A DNA stretch of 64,000 bases from Streptomyces globosus (GTDB lineage: Bacteria > Actinomycetota > Actinomycetes > Streptomycetales > Streptomycetaceae), in the NCBI RefSeq assembly GCF_003325375.1, contig NZ_CP030862.1, positions 1,119,501-1,183,500 of the forward strand. The letters run 5' to 3'. The position numbers and the translations under genes are program-made. This document shows positions 44,113-54,309 of the stretch, one piece after another; within the stretch, counting starts at the first letter, position 1, and every line of letters starts with the position of its first letter. Below the pieces are notes generated by a model. The model saw nothing but the letters and a program-made list of their open reading frames with translations, was not told the DNA's origin and made no database searches.

Positions 44113-44119
44113 GGTTCCC

Positions 44120-45082
44120 GTGACCCCCGCCGACCTCACCCGCACCGTCGTGCGCGCCGTGCGCTGCGCCGTCGCGGACGGGGAGCTGCCCGAGGGGGCC
44201 GCCGTGCCCGAGCGGGTCGTCATCGAGCGGACCCGGCCCGGCGGGGTGGGGGAGTACGCCACCCCCGTCGCCTTCCAGGTCGCCAAGGGTGCCGGTGGAG
44301 CCTCGCCCGTCGACGTGGCCCGGGTGCTGGCGGCACGGCTCGGGCTTGAGGCCGGGATCGAGCGTGTCGAGGTCACCGGTGCGGGGTTCCTGAATTTCGT
44401 CCTGGGCGAGTCGGCCGTCGCCGGGGTTGTCGCCGACGCGGCCGTACGGGGCCGGCGGTATGCCGATGTCGCCGCCGGGGTCCCGCTGCCCGCCGGCGAG
44501 CTGCGGGAGCAGGCCGTCCGGGCCGCCGTGCGGCGGATCCGGATCGCACAGGGCGACGCCCCTGACGGTCCTCCGTCTGACGTCGCGCCCGTCGCGCGGA
44601 AGGACGGGGACGTCGCCGCCTCGTACGGGACCGATGCCGCACTGTGGGCCGTGCTGCGCATGCCCGCGCACGAGACGCCGGCCTTCGGGCCGTGGCTGCT
44701 CCGGCAGGACGAGTCCAGTGAGTTCTTCCGCGTCCGGTACGGCCACGACCGGGCCCGTGCGCTGGTGCGCAACGCCGCCCTGCTCGGGTTCGCGCCCGAG
44801 GCCGGGCCCCTGGACGGCGGTGCCGACGCACTGCTGCGCGTCCTGCGCGATCATCCCCTCGCCCTCGAAGCCGCCGCGCACCGCCGGGCGCCCGAGTACC
44901 TCGCCCGCCACCTCGTCGAGCTCGCCGACGCCCTGCTCGGCTTCCAGTACGGCGTCCTGCCCCTCGGAGACGAGAAACCCTCGGCCGCCCACCGCGCCCG
45001 GCTGGCCCTCGCCGAAGCCGCCGGGGCGGTGCTGGCCGGCGGCCTGGCCCTGCTCGGCATCGACGCCCCCGACCGCCTGTGA
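44120..45082 (+). CDS. nrtL: ArgS-related anticodon-binding protein NrtL
   Basis: 320 residues from GTG 44120. It keeps the two tRNA-contacting ends of arginyl-tRNA synthetase: an N-terminal Arg-tRNA-synthetase-like domain ([32 protein letters not shown]... FLNFVL) and a C-terminal DALR anticodon-binding domain ([23 protein letters not shown], then [19 protein letters not shown]). The catalytic centre with HIGH and KMSKS signatures is absent. Members of this family in actinobacteria lie directly before lysA, as here (19-bp gap). A role in sensing tRNA-Arg or controlling lysine/arginine metabolism is inference. Probably co-transcribed with lysA. Confidence 0.9.
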   Translation: MTPADLTRTVVRAVRCAVADGELPEGAAVPERVVIERTRPGGVGEYATPVAFQVAKGAGGASPVDVARVLAARLGLEAGIERVEVTGAGFLNFVLGESAVAGVVADAAVRGRRYADVAAGVPLPAGELREQAVRAAVRRIRIAQGDAPDGPPSDVAPVARKDGDVAASYGTDAALWAVLRMPAHETPAFGPWLLRQDESSEFFRVRYGHDRARALVRNAALLGFAPEAGPLDGGADALLRVLRDHPLALEAAAHRRAPEYLARHLVELADALLGFQYGVLPLGDEKPSAAHRARLALAEAAGAVLAGGLALLGIDAPDRL

Positions 45083-45101
45083 TCCGCGAAGAGAGACACC
45101 G

Positions 45102-46493
45102 ATGAGCCGTTCCGCGCACCCCGCCGGGCCCCGCCACGCCGACGTCCTGCCCGAGGGCCACTACTCCCCGCCGCCCGCCGACCTCAACGCCCTCGACGAG
45201 AAGGTCTGGTCCCGGACCGTCCGGCGCGGCGACGACGGCGTCGTCTCCGTCGGCGGCATCGAGGTCACCCGCCTCGCCGAGGAGTTCGGGACGCCCGCCT
45301 ACTTCCTCGACGAGGAGGACTTCCGGGCCCGCTGCCGCGCCTGGGCGCACGCCTTCGGCCCCGGCGCCGACGTCTTCTACGCCGGCAAGGCCTTCCTCTC
45401 CAAGGCCGTCGTCCGCTGGCTGAAGGAGGAGGGGCTCAACCTCGACGTGTGCTCCGGCGGCGAGCTCGCCACCGCCCTCGCCGCCGGCATGCCTGCCGAG
45501 CGCATCGCCTTCCACGGCAACAACAAGTCCGCCGCCGAGATCACCCGCGCCGTCGAGGCGGGTGTCGGCCGCATCGTCCTCGACTCCTTCCAGGAGATCG
45601 CCCGCGTCGCCCACACCGCCCGCGAGCACGGCGTCCGCCAGCCCGTGCAGATCCGCGTCACCGTCGGCGTCGAGGCGCACACCCACGAGTTCATCGCCAC
45701 CGCGCACGAGGACCAGAAGTTCGGCATCGCCGTCGCCGACGGGTCCGCCGCCGAGGCCGTACGCCGCGCCCTCGGCCACGACAGCCTGGAGCTCCTCGGC
45801 GTCCACTCCCACATCGGCTCGCAGATCTTCGACATGGCCGGCTTCGAGGTCTCCGCACGCCGCGTCGTGCAGCTGCTGGCCGCCGTACGCGACGAGCACG
45901 GCGTCGAGCTCCCCGAGATCGACCTCGGCGGCGGCCTCGGCATCGCCTACACCTCCGCCGACGACCCGCGCGAGCCCCACGAGATCGCCAAGGCCCTCCA
46001 CGAGATCGTCGCCCGCGAGTGCGAGGCCGCCGGGCTGCGCGCGCCCCGCATCTCCGTCGAGCCGGGCCGCGCCATCGTCGGCCCGACCGCCTTCACCCTC
46101 TACGAGGTCGGCACCGTCAAGCCGCTGCCCGGGCTGCGCACGTACGTGTCGGTCGACGGCGGCATGTCCGACAACATCCGCACCGCGCTCTACGACGCCG
46201 AATACTCGATCGCGCTCGTCTCGCGCACCTCCGACGCCGAGCCGGTCCTCGTCCGCGTCGTCGGCAAGCACTGCGAGAGCGGCGACATCGTCGTCAAGGA
46301 CGCCTACCTGCCGGCCGACCTGGCCCCCGGCGACCTCGTCGCCGTGCCCGCGACCGGTGCGTACTGCCGCTCCATGGCCAGCAACTACAACCACGCGCTC
46401 CGCCCGCCCGTCGTCGCCGTGCGCGACGGGGCGGCCCGGGTGATCGTCCGGCGCGAGACGGAGGAAGATCTCCTGCGCCTCGACGTCGGATGA
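45102..46493 (+). CDS. lysA: diaminopimelate decarboxylase
   Basis: 463 residues from ATG 45102 (GAGAGA upstream). Converts meso-diaminopimelate to lysine, the last step of the pathway. PLP Lys in [12 protein letters not shown]; then [16 protein letters not shown], the Gly-rich phosphate loop [12 protein letters not shown] and [22 protein letters not shown]; active-site Cys in [11 protein letters not shown]. Fold III PLP enzyme, cytosolic dimer. First of the aspartate-family genes in the cluster; hom follows after 125 bp with its own control region. Confidence 0.97.
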   Translation: MSRSAHPAGPRHADVLPEGHYSPPPADLNALDEKVWSRTVRRGDDGVVSVGGIEVTRLAEEFGTPAYFLDEEDFRARCRAWAHAFGPGADVFYAGKAFLSKAVVRWLKEEGLNLDVCSGGELATALAAGMPAERIAFHGNNKSAAEITRAVEAGVGRIVLDSFQEIARVAHTAREHGVRQPVQIRVTVGVEAHTHEFIATAHEDQKFGIAVADGSAAEAVRRALGHDSLELLGVHSHIGSQIFDMAGFEVSARRVVQLLAAVRDEHGVELPEIDLGGGLGIAYTSADDPREPHEIAKALHEIVARECEAAGLRAPRISVEPGRAIVGPTAFTLYEVGTVKPLPGLRTYVSVDGGMSDNIRTALYDAEYSIALVSRTSDAEPVLVRVVGKHCESGDIVVKDAYLPADLAPGDLVAVPATGAYCRSMASNYNHALRPPVVAVRDGAARVIVRRETEEDLLRLDVG

Positions 46494-46503
46494 TGAAATA
46501 GAT

Positions 46504-46552
46504 GTCTCACGCATTGGACCGAAGGTGGAAACTTGTGTCCATTGCGTGAGAC
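46504..46552 (+). promoter_or_regulatory. palindromic element upstream of hom
   Basis: GTCTCACGCATTGGAC (46504-46519) is matched by GTCCATTGCGTGAGAC (46537-46552) with a single mismatch and a 17-base loop. It lies in the 125-bp gap before hom and may be an operator (IclR-type NdgR-like proteins are one guess) or an RNA hairpin. Confidence 0.55.
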
Positions 46553-46618
46553 TGGTCCAGACTTGACGCGCAATTCCGCGCGCCGGGTGCCGAGGGAAGA
46601 TCGAAAGGCGTAGGTCGA

Positions 46619-47911
46619 ATGATGCGTACGCGTCCGCTGAAGGTGGCGCTGCTGGGCTGTGGTGTGGTCGGCTCAGAGGTGGCGCGCATCATGACGACGC
46701 ACGCCGACGACCTCACGGCGAGGATCGGCGCGCCCGTCGAGCTCGCGGGCGTGGCCGTCCGCCGCCCCTCAAAGGTCCGCGAGGGCATCGACCCCGCACT
46801 GATCACCACCGACGCCACCGCCCTGCTCAAACGGGGCGACATCGACGTCGCCATCGAGGTCATCGGCGGCATCGAGCCGGCCCGCACCCTGATCACCACC
46901 GCGTTCGAGCACGGCATCTCCGTCGTCTCCGCGAACAAGGCGCTCCTCGCGCAGGACGGCGCCGCCCTGCACGCGGCCGCCGGGCAGGCCGGGCTCGACC
47001 TCTACTACGAGGCGGCCGTCGCCGGCGCCATCCCGCTGATCCGGCCGCTGCGCGAGTCCCTCGCCGGCGACAAGATCAACCGGGTGATGGGCATCGTCAA
47101 CGGCACGACGAACTTCATCCTCGACAAGATGGACGCCACCGGCGCCGGCTACCAGGAGGCGCTCGACGAGGCGACCGCCCTCGGCTACGCCGAGGCCGAC
47201 CCCACCGCCGACGTCGAGGGCTACGACGCCGCCGCCAAGGCCGCCATCCTCGCCGGCATCGCCTTCCACACCCGCGTCCACCTCGACGATGTCTACCGCG
47301 AGGGCATGACCGAGGTCAGCGCCGCCGACTTCGCCTCCGCCAAGCGCATGGGCTGCACCATCAAGCTCCTCGCGATCCTGGAGCGCGCCGCCGACGGCGA
47401 GTCCGTCACCGCGCGCGTCCACCCCGCGATGATCCCGCTCAGCCACCCGCTCGCCTCCGTCCGCGAGGCGTACAACGCCGTCTTCGTCGAGGCGGAGGCC
47501 GCCGGGCGGCTGATGTTCTACGGGCCCGGCGCGGGCGGCGCACCGACCGCCTCAGCGGTCCTCGGCGACCTCGTCGCCGTCTGCCGGAACAAGCTCGCCG
47601 AGGCAACGGGGCCCGGCGAGTCGGCCTACACCCAGCTGCCGGTCAGCCCCATGGGCGACGTCGTCACCCGGTACCACATCAGCCTCGATGTGGCCGACAA
47701 GCCGGGTGTCCTCGCCCAGGTGGCCACGTGCTTCGCGGAGCACGGGGTGTCGATCGACACGGTCAGGCAGCAGGGCAAGGACGGCGAGGCCTCCCTCGTC
47801 GTCGTCACCCACCGCGCGCCCGACGCCTCCCTTTCCGGGACCGTCGAGGCCCTGCGGAAGCTGGACACCGTCCGCGGTGTCGCCAGCATCATGCGTGTTG
47901 AAGGGGAGTAA
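46619..47911 (+). CDS. hom: homoserine dehydrogenase
   Basis: 430 residues. NAD(P) Rossmann motif LLGCGVVGSEVARIM, then VVSANKALLAQDG, GIVNGTTNFILDKMD, DPTADVEGYDAAAKAAILA with catalytic residues of the family, and a C-terminal ACT domain (YHISLDVADKPGVLAQVATCFAEHGVSID), usual in the feedback-regulated enzyme and likely the site for threonine inhibition. Reduces aspartate semialdehyde to homoserine. ATG 46619 or 46622 (AAAGGCG upstream). First gene of the hom-thrC operon; thrC starts 6 bp after. Confidence 0.97.
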   Translation: MMRTRPLKVALLGCGVVGSEVARIMTTHADDLTARIGAPVELAGVAVRRPSKVREGIDPALITTDATALLKRGDIDVAIEVIGGIEPARTLITTAFEHGISVVSANKALLAQDGAALHAAAGQAGLDLYYEAAVAGAIPLIRPLRESLAGDKINRVMGIVNGTTNFILDKMDATGAGYQEALDEATALGYAEADPTADVEGYDAAAKAAILAGIAFHTRVHLDDVYREGMTEVSAADFASAKRMGCTIKLLAILERAADGESVTARVHPAMIPLSHPLASVREAYNAVFVEAEAAGRLMFYGPGAGGAPTASAVLGDLVAVCRNKLAEATGPGESAYTQLPVSPMGDVVTRYHISLDVADKPGVLAQVATCFAEHGVSIDTVRQQGKDGEASLVVVTHRAPDASLSGTVEALRKLDTVRGVASIMRVEGE

Positions 47912-47917
47912 GGACCC

Positions 47918-48988
47918 ATGAGCAGCAATCGCACCCACCAGTGGCGCGGCATCATCGAGGAGTACCGGGACCGCCTGCCGGTGACGGACGCGACGCCCGT
48001 GGTCACGCTCCGCGAGGGCGGCACTCCCCTCGTGCCCGCGCAGGTGCTCTCCGAGCGCACCGGCTGCGAGGTGCACCTCAAGGTCGAGGGTGCGAACCCG
48101 ACCGGGTCGTTCAAGGACCGCGGCATGACCATGGCCATCACCAAGGCCAAGGAGGAGGGCGCACAGGCGGTCATCTGCGCGTCCACCGGCAACACCTCCG
48201 CCTCCGCCGCCGCGTACGCGGTGCGCGCCGGCATGGTCTCCGCCGTGCTCGTCCCCCGCGGCAAGATCGCCCTCGGCAAGATGGGCCAGGCGCTGGTGCA
48301 CGGCGCCAAGATCCTCCAGGTGGACGGCAACTTCGACGACTGCCTCGACCTCGCCCGCGCGCTGTCCGACAACTACCCGGTGGCGCTGGTCAATTCCGTC
48401 AACCCGGTGCGCATCGAGGGCCAGAAGACGGCCGCGTTCGAGATCGTCGACGCGCTCGGCGACGCCCCCGACATCCACGTGCTGCCCGTCGGCAACGCCG
48501 GCAACATCACGGCGTACTGGAAGGGCTTCAAGGAGTACAAGGCCGACGGCCTGGCCTCCCGTACGCCCCGCGTGTGGGGTTTCCAGGCCTCCGGCTCCGC
48601 TCCGATCGTGCGCGGCGAGGTCGTCAAGGAGCCGCACACCATCGCCACGGCCATCCGCATCGGCAACCCCGCCTCCTGGGAGTACGCGCTGGCCGCGCGC
48701 GACGAGTCGGGCGGCTTCATCGACGAGGTGACGGACCGCCACATCCTCGCCGCCTACCGGCTGTTGGCCTCGCAGGAGGGCGTCTTCGTCGAGCCGGCGT
48801 CCGCCGCGTCCGTCGCGGGCCTGCTCAAGGCCGCCGAGGCGGGGCTGGTCGACCCCGGCCAGAAGATCGTGTGCACCGTCACCGGCAACGGCCTGAAGGA
48901 CCCCGACTGGGCGGTGGCCGGCGCCCCGCAGCCCGTCACCGTCCCGGTGGACGCCGAGGCCGCGGCCGCCCGCCTCGGACTGGTCTGA
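47918..48988 (+). CDS. thrC: threonine synthase
   Basis: 356 residues. PLP Lys in [13 protein letters not shown], phosphate-binding [16 protein letters not shown] and [15 protein letters not shown]. Forms threonine from O-phosphohomoserine. Length fits the short actinobacterial class. ATG at 47918 with GGAGTAAGGA upstream, 6 bp after hom, so co-transcribed. A strong hairpin terminator follows at 48996-49023. Confidence 0.97.
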   Translation: MSSNRTHQWRGIIEEYRDRLPVTDATPVVTLREGGTPLVPAQVLSERTGCEVHLKVEGANPTGSFKDRGMTMAITKAKEEGAQAVICASTGNTSASAAAYAVRAGMVSAVLVPRGKIALGKMGQALVHGAKILQVDGNFDDCLDLARALSDNYPVALVNSVNPVRIEGQKTAAFEIVDALGDAPDIHVLPVGNAGNITAYWKGFKEYKADGLASRTPRVWGFQASGSAPIVRGEVVKEPHTIATAIRIGNPASWEYALAARDESGGFIDEVTDRHILAAYRLLASQEGVFVEPASAASVAGLLKAAEAGLVDPGQKIVCTVTGNGLKDPDWAVAGAPQPVTVPVDAEAAAARLGLV

Positions 48989-48995
48989 CGCGCCG

Positions 48996-49023
48996 CCCCG
49001 GACCGGCTCTGCCCGGTCCGGGG
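48996..49023 (+). terminator. terminator of hom-thrC
   Basis: CCCCGGACCGG (48996-49006) and CCGGTCCGGGG (49013-49023), perfect 11-bp stem, loop CTCTGC. Confidence 0.75.
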
Positions 49024-49369
49024 CCGGCCGCGGCCGCAAAGGGGCCCCGACCGGCCCCGAGTTGCCGGGCTCCGGCTCCGCCGGAACGCCTCGCAACCCG
49101 CAGCGGCCCGGCCCCGGCCCCGGCCGACGAATCCGGCAACTCAGGCCGTACGGCACCAAAACCCACGGCCTGCGGGACCCGGGCGCGACACGCGTCGTGC
49201 GCCTCCCGTGCGCCCTATGTCGCGGAAGAACCTTCCTTCGATACGCTGTACCGACATCCGCCACCGCGCATATGACCGCGGTGCTGCCCACAGGGCCTTC
49301 GGGTGTCGTACGTTCTCCAGTACATTCACAGCGAAGTTCTCGCACAGTCACAAGGAGTGTCATCGGACG
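49024..49369 (+). other. non-coding gap between thrC and thrB
   Basis: No gene seen. A longer-range inverted repeat GAGTTGCCGG (49059-49068) and CCGGCAACTC (49133-49142) may be a second terminator or leader fold. The less GC-rich 49215-49365 part probably carries the thrB promoter; TACGCT (49241-49246) is a possible -10. Confidence 0.4.
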
Positions 49370-50296
49370 ATGGCCGGTCCAGCGTTCCGCGCCGCCGCCG
49401 TACGGGTGCGCGTCCCCGCCAGCAGTGCCAACCTCGGCCCCGGCTTCGACAGCCTCGGCCTGGCCCTGGGGCTCTACGACGACGTGGTCGTCCGGGTGGC
49501 CGACTCCGGCCTGGGCATCGACATCGCGGGCGAGGGCGCCGACACCCTCCCGCGGGACGAGAACCACCTGCTCGTACGCTCCATGCGCACCGCCTTCGAC
49601 CTGCTCGGCGGACAGCCACGCGGCCTCGAGGTGGTCTGCGCCAACCGCATCCCGCACGGCCGCGGCCTCGGCTCCTCCTCCGCCGCCATCTGCGCCGGCA
49701 TCGTCGCCGCCCGCGCGGTCACCATAGGCGGCGAGGCCCGCCTCGACGACGCGGCCCTGCTGGAACTGGCCACCGAGATCGAGGGCCACCCCGACAACGT
49801 CGCCGCCTGCCTGCTCGGCGGCTTCACCCTCGCCTGGACCGAAGGCGGCAGCGCCCGGGCGATCCGCATGGAGCCCGCGCGTTCCATCGTTCCGGTGGTC
49901 TTCGTCCCCTCCAAGCCCGTCCTGACGGAGACCGCGCGCGGCCTGCTGCCGCGCACCGTCCCCCACGTGGACGCCGCAGCCAACGCCGGCCGCGCGGCCC
50001 TGCTCGTCGAAGCCCTGACCAGGCGTCCCGAGTTGCTGCTGCCGGCCACCGAAGACCGCCTCCACCAGGAGTACCGGTCCCCGGCGATGCCCGAGAGCGT
50101 GGCACTCGTCAACCGACTGCGCGCGGACGGCATCCCCGCGGTCATCTCCGGCGCGGGCCCCACGGTCCTCGCGCTGGCCGACAACGACGCGGCCGACAAG
50201 GTCGCGCAGCTCGCGGGCGACGGGTGGGCGGCCAACCGGCTGGCCCTCGACTCCGCGGGCGCGAGCGTACTCCCGCTGGCAGCCCAGAGCGGCTGA
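49370..50296 (+). CDS. thrB: homoserine kinase
   Basis: 308 residues from ATG 49370 (MAGPAFRAAAVRVRVPASSANLGPGFDS); AAGGAG lies 13 bp upstream, a little far. GHMP kinase motifs: PASSANLGPGFDSLGLAL, PHGRGLGSSSAAICAGI (ATP loop), and ISGAGPTVLAL. Phosphorylates homoserine for threonine synthase. Separated from thrC by 381 bp and a terminator, so it has its own promoter. Confidence 0.97.
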   Translation: MAGPAFRAAAVRVRVPASSANLGPGFDSLGLALGLYDDVVVRVADSGLGIDIAGEGADTLPRDENHLLVRSMRTAFDLLGGQPRGLEVVCANRIPHGRGLGSSSAAICAGIVAARAVTIGGEARLDDAALLELATEIEGHPDNVAACLLGGFTLAWTEGGSARAIRMEPARSIVPVVFVPSKPVLTETARGLLPRTVPHVDAAANAGRAALLVEALTRRPELLLPATEDRLHQEYRSPAMPESVALVNRLRADGIPAVISGAGPTVLALADNDAADKVAQLAGDGWAANRLALDSAGASVLPLAAQSG

Positions 50297-50319
50297 CCGC
50301 CCCGGTGCAGTAGCCGGGG

Positions 50320-50345
50320 GCGGGCGGCCTGGGCAGGCCGCCCGC
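50320..50345 (+). terminator. terminator of thrB
   Basis: GCGGGCGGCCT (50320-50330), loop GGGC, AGGCCGCCCGC (50335-50345): perfect 11-bp stem. Confidence 0.8.
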
Positions 50346-50720
50346 GCGGAAAGCGCGATTGCCGGTGATTGAGAGGGGGAATATCTGTTGGATCCGGTAG
50401 TGTTAGTCTCAAGTGCGCAGCCGAAGCCGTCATGGCCAGGCGCTCAGTGTCCCCATCCGGGACCACCTTTCTTCCGGGAGCCTCCCCGACTGCTTTGATC
50501 GCCGCCAGCAGTTTCGAGCACGCTCCGGAATCGGCGTGAAATTCCCACGCGTCCAGCTCGGGGGCCTCGCGCCGGAACCACCCAAGCACGTTTCTCTCCG
50601 CCGTACATCTACCGGCGGACCACCGCCCCGGCACGGTCCATACACCTAGGACTGCTGTCGGACAGCACAACCGGTCGCCGAGCCAGACAGGCCGACGTCC
50701 GCTCCAGGGAAGGACCCTTC
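50346..50720 (+). promoter_or_regulatory. rho promoter and leader region
   Basis: No gene seen. The relatively AT-rich 50360-50410 segment with TAGTCT at 50404-50409 is a likely promoter. About 300 bases of leader would follow, consistent with autoregulation of rho known in bacteria; no specific element identified. Confidence 0.4.
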
Positions 50721-52799
50721 GTGAGCGACACCACCGATCTGATGGGCGCTGCCGACACCAACGTCGACACCAGCGCCCCCGCCGCGGCCGCCGCGACGAG
50801 CACAGCCGGCCGGCGACGCCGCTCCGGCACCGGCCTCGAGGGCATGGTCCTGGCCGAGCTCCAGCAGGTCGCGTCGGGCCTCGGGATCAGGGGCACCGCG
50901 CGGATGCGCAAGAGCCAGCTGATCGAGGTCATCAAGGAGGCGCAGGCCGGCGGCGGTGCCGCCAAGGCCGCGGCTCCCGCCGCCGACGCCGAGGCCAAGC
51001 CGAAGCGCCGCGCCACCAGCAAGGCCCGTACGGGCGAGGCCCCCGCCGAGGCGCCGGCCGAGAAGCCCGCCGCCGCGGCGCAGATCGAGATCCCCGGCCA
51101 GCCGGCCGGCGGCGCCCGCACCGGCGAGGCCGAGCGCGCGGCGGACGAGGCCCCCGCGGGCGAGCGCCGCCGCCGCCGTGCCACGGCGCCCTCCGGCAGC
51201 CCGGAGGCCGCGGCTCCCGCCGCCACCGTCGTCGTCGAGGCGAAGACCGAGACGGCCGCCGCAGCACCGGCCGAGACCAAGGCCGAGGCCGCCACCGCGG
51301 TGTCCGCCCCCGCCCAGGAGGGCGAGGGGCGCGGCCGCCGCGACCGCCGGGAGCGCGGCGACCGCCAGCGCGACCGCCGCGAGCGCGGTGCCAAGGGCGA
51401 CGACCAGGGCCAGGGCCAGGGCCAGGGTGGCCAGGGCCAGGGCGGCGGCCGCGGCGACCGCGACCGCGACCGCCAGCAGGGCGGCCGCGGCCAGGGCCAG
51501 CAGGGTCAGCAGGGCCAGCAGGGCCGGCAGGACAACGGCCCGCAGGACGACTTCGACGACGAGGGCGGCCGCCGCGGCCGCCGCGGCCGCTACCGCGACC
51601 GCCGGGGCCGCCGAGGCCGCGACGACTTCGCGCCGGGCGAGCCGCAGGTCGCCGACGACGACGTCCTGATCCCCGTCGCCGGCATCCTCGACATCCTCGA
51701 CAACTACGCGTTCATCCGGACCTCGGGCTACCTGCCCGGCCCGAACGACGTGTACGTCTCCCTCGCCCAGGTCCGCAAGGCCGGCCTGCGCAAGGGCGAC
51801 CACATCACCGGCGCCGTCCGCCAGCCCAAGGACGGCGAGCGCCGCGAGAAGTTCAACGCGCTGGTGCGCCTGGACTCCGTCAACGGCATGGCGCCCGAAT
51901 CGGGCCGCGGCCGCCCGGAGTTCCAGAAGCTGACCCCGCTCTACCCGCAGGACCGGCTCCGCCTGGAGACCGACCCGGGCGTGCTGACGACGCGCATCAT
52001 CGACCTGGTGTCGCCGATCGGCAAGGGCCAGCGAGGCCTGATCGTGGCCCCGCCGAAGACCGGCAAGACCATGATCATGCAGGCGATCGCCAACGCGATC
52101 ACCACGAACAACCCCGAGTGCCACCTGATGGTCGTCCTCGTCGACGAGCGTCCGGAAGAGGTCACCGACATGCAGCGGTCGGTCAAGGGCGAGGTCATCT
52201 CCTCGACCTTCGACCGCCCGGCCGAGGACCACACCACCGTCGCCGAGCTGGCCATCGAGCGCGCCAAGCGCCTCGTCGAGCTGGGCCACGACGTGGTCGT
52301 CCTGCTGGACTCCATCACCCGCCTGGGCCGCGCGTACAACCTCGCGGCGCCCGCCTCCGGCCGCATCCTGTCCGGTGGTGTCGACTCGACCGCGCTGTAC
52401 CCGCCGAAGCGCTTCTTCGGTGCCGCGCGCAACATCGAGGACGGCGGCTCGCTGACCATCCTGGCCACCGCGCTGGTCGACACCGGCTCGCGCATGGACG
52501 AGGTGATCTTCGAGGAGTTCAAGGGCACCGGCAACATGGAGCTCAAGCTCGACCGCAAGCTCGCCGACAAGCGGATCTTCCCCGCCGTCGACGTCGACCC
52601 GTCGGGCACCCGCAAGGAGGAGATCCTCCTCAACAGCGAGGAGCTCTCCATCGTCTGGAAGCTGCGCCGGGTGCTGCACGCGCTCGACTCGCAGCAGGCC
52701 ATCGAGCTGCTGCTCGACAAGATGAAGCAGACGAAGTCGAACGCCGAGTTCCTGATGCAGATCGCCAAGACGACCCCTGCAGGCAAGAACGACGACTGA
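50721..52799 (+). CDS. rho: transcription termination factor Rho
   Basis: 692 residues from GTG 50721 (AGGGAAGGA upstream). N-terminal helical Rho-N part ([34 protein letters not shown]), then the long actinobacterial insertion, about 230 residues, first Ala/Glu/Lys-rich and then Arg/Gly/Gln/Asp-rich with [10 protein letters not shown] and [17 protein letters not shown]-binding CSD part: [29 protein letters not shown]. ATPase: [15 protein letters not shown] (P loop), [16 protein letters not shown] (Walker B), then [12 protein letters not shown] and a Q/R-loop region. Hexameric helicase that ends transcription. The insertion increases RNA binding in actinobacterial Rho. Confidence 0.98.
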   Translation: MSDTTDLMGAADTNVDTSAPAAAAATSTAGRRRRSGTGLEGMVLAELQQVASGLGIRGTARMRKSQLIEVIKEAQAGGGAAKAAAPAADAEAKPKRRATSKARTGEAPAEAPAEKPAAAAQIEIPGQPAGGARTGEAERAADEAPAGERRRRRATAPSGSPEAAAPAATVVVEAKTETAAAAPAETKAEAATAVSAPAQEGEGRGRRDRRERGDRQRDRRERGAKGDDQGQGQGQGGQGQGGGRGDRDRDRQQGGRGQGQQGQQGQQGRQDNGPQDDFDDEGGRRGRRGRYRDRRGRRGRDDFAPGEPQVADDDVLIPVAGILDILDNYAFIRTSGYLPGPNDVYVSLAQVRKAGLRKGDHITGAVRQPKDGERREKFNALVRLDSVNGMAPESGRGRPEFQKLTPLYPQDRLRLETDPGVLTTRIIDLVSPIGKGQRGLIVAPPKTGKTMIMQAIANAITTNNPECHLMVVLVDERPEEVTDMQRSVKGEVISSTFDRPAEDHTTVAELAIERAKRLVELGHDVVVLLDSITRLGRAYNLAAPASGRILSGGVDSTALYPPKRFFGAARNIEDGGSLTILATALVDTGSRMDEVIFEEFKGTGNMELKLDRKLADKRIFPAVDVDPSGTRKEEILLNSEELSIVWKLRRVLHALDSQQAIELLLDKMKQTKSNAEFLMQIAKTTPAGKNDD

Positions 52800-52819
52800 C
52801 GGCCGCACCCGCGCCGTAC

Positions 52820-52860
52820 CGGGGCCGCCCCCGCCGCACTCCGCGGCGGGGGCGGCCCCG
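52820..52860 (+). terminator. strong terminator after rho
   Basis: 18-base arm 52820-52837 and 52843-52860, perfect, loop ACTCC, followed by CGTTTT. One of the few in the window with a T-run. Confidence 0.9.
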
Positions 52861-53035
52861 CGTTTTCCGCGCCGCAGCCGGTACGCCCGCTCCATGCGGC
52901 CTTCGCCACATCCGCGGCTTTCGCGCATTCCGGCCCGCCGCAGTGTGGAACCCAGCGCAGCACTGCTCCGTCTGTGTCAAGGGGGCGCGCAGCGGCCGGG
53001 CGGCGGCGGGACCGCTCCCCAGGACTGAGGAGAGC

Positions 53036-54139
53036 ATGAGCGAGGAGAGCAGCGGCCCGAAGCCGCACCGCGCCGGATCGCGGCGGCGGCGGAAGCCGGC
53101 CGGGCGCCGCAGGGGCCTGGCCGTCGCCGCGTGGACCGCCGCCGGAGTGGTCCTGCTGGGCGGGGCGGGCCTGGGCTGGTTCTGGTTCAAGCTGAACGGG
53201 AACCTCCACACCGTCGACATCGACCAGGCGCTCGGCTCCGACCGCCCGCAGAACATCGACAACGGCTCGATGGACATCCTCGTCCTCGGCTCGGACTCCC
53301 GCGGCGGCGCGAACGCCGCGTACGGCCGCGACGACGGCGGTGCGGCCCGCTCCGACACGGCGATGATCGTCCACCTGTACGAGGGCCACAAGAAGGCCAG
53401 CGTCGTGTCGATCCCCCGCGACACCATGGTCAACCGCCCGCCCTGCACCCTGGCGAACGGCAGGACCGACCGCGGCCGGCAGCGCGAGCAGTTCAACGAG
53501 GCCTTCTCGATCGGCGGTGCGGCCTGCGTCGTCAAGACCGTCGAGAAGATGTCCGGGATCCGCATGGACCACTACATCGAGGTCGACTTCACCGGCTTCA
53601 AGGGGATCATCGACTCCCTCGGCGGCGTCGAGGTCACCACCGCCAAGCCCATCAAGGACGACGGCAGCCACCTCGACCTCCCGGCCGGAACCCACCACCT
53701 GAACGGCGAGCAGGCCCTCGGCCTGGTCCGCACCCGCAAGAGCGTCGGCGACGGCAGCGACCTGGGCCGAATACAGCTCCAGCAGGCCTTCATCAAAGCC
53801 CTGATCAAGCAGGTCAAGGGCATCGGGATCTTCGACAACCCCAAGCGGCTGATGGACCTCGCCGACACCGGGACCAGGTCGCTGACCACGGACAAGGCGC
53901 TCGGCGACGTGAAGTCCCTGCTCGGCTTCGCCCAGAGCCTGCAGGGCATCGACGCGCAGGACATGCAGATGATCACGCTGCCGGTGGGCGCGGACCCGTA
54001 CGACACGAACCGCGTCGCCCCGCTCGCCAAGGAGTCCAAGATGGTCTGGGACGCCCTGCTTGCCGAGCAGTCGATCCCCGCCGAGGCCACCGCCGCCTCC
54101 GCCGGCGACAAGGGCAAGGCCGCCGAGATCGTCCGGTAG
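53036..54139 (+). CDS. LytR-CpsA-Psr (LCP) family protein
   Basis: 367 residues from ATG 53036 with GAGGAGAG upstream. Short basic cytoplasmic N-terminus (RRRRKPAGRRRGLAVAAW), a membrane anchor (AWTAAGVVLLGGAGLGWFWF), and an extracytoplasmic LCP domain: DILVLGSDSRGG, DTAMIVHLYEGHKKASVVSIPRDT with the Arg-Asp of the pyrophosphate site, GGAACVVKTVEKMSGIRMDHYIEVDF, and LVRTRKSVGDGSDLGRIQLQQAFI. It transfers teichoic or other glycopolymers from lipid carriers to the cell wall. Stand-alone gene after rho. Confidence 0.95.
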   Translation: MSEESSGPKPHRAGSRRRRKPAGRRRGLAVAAWTAAGVVLLGGAGLGWFWFKLNGNLHTVDIDQALGSDRPQNIDNGSMDILVLGSDSRGGANAAYGRDDGGAARSDTAMIVHLYEGHKKASVVSIPRDTMVNRPPCTLANGRTDRGRQREQFNEAFSIGGAACVVKTVEKMSGIRMDHYIEVDFTGFKGIIDSLGGVEVTTAKPIKDDGSHLDLPAGTHHLNGEQALGLVRTRKSVGDGSDLGRIQLQQAFIKALIKQVKGIGIFDNPKRLMDLADTGTRSLTTDKALGDVKSLLGFAQSLQGIDAQDMQMITLPVGADPYDTNRVAPLAKESKMVWDALLAEQSIPAEATAASAGDKGKAAEIVR

Positions 54140-54205
54140 ACCGACTCCGCGCGGGTGCGGAATACGCCGGCCGCCCCGCTCGTTGAGGAGGGCGTTCCCG
54201 GAATT

Positions 54206-54233
54206 TTGACAGGCAGCCCGGTCCTGGCAGACT
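54206..54233 (+). promoter_or_regulatory. candidate rpmE promoter
   Basis: TTGACA (54206-54211), 16 bases, CAGACT (54228-54233), 76 bases before the rpmE start. A GGAAT at 54200-54204 recalls the SigR -35 box, but the GTT -10 is missing at the right distance. Confidence 0.5.
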
Positions 54234-54309
54234 GGTCTGTCGGCCCCGGTTCACGCAGTGCGCAATTCCGCCCCTGCGACCCGGCGCCCTCCCGACTCTA
54301 GGAGACACC

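Noticed and set aside
51404..51530. CAGGGC-rich repeat in rho considered as a CRISPR-like or regulatory repeat
   Set aside because: It is in frame and encodes the GQ/RG-rich insertion usual in actinobacterial Rho; no spacers of constant length.
54200..54225. SigR-type promoter before rpmE
   Set aside because: GGAAT is present but no GTT stands 18-19 bases downstream; a vegetative TTGACA/CAGACT pair fits better.
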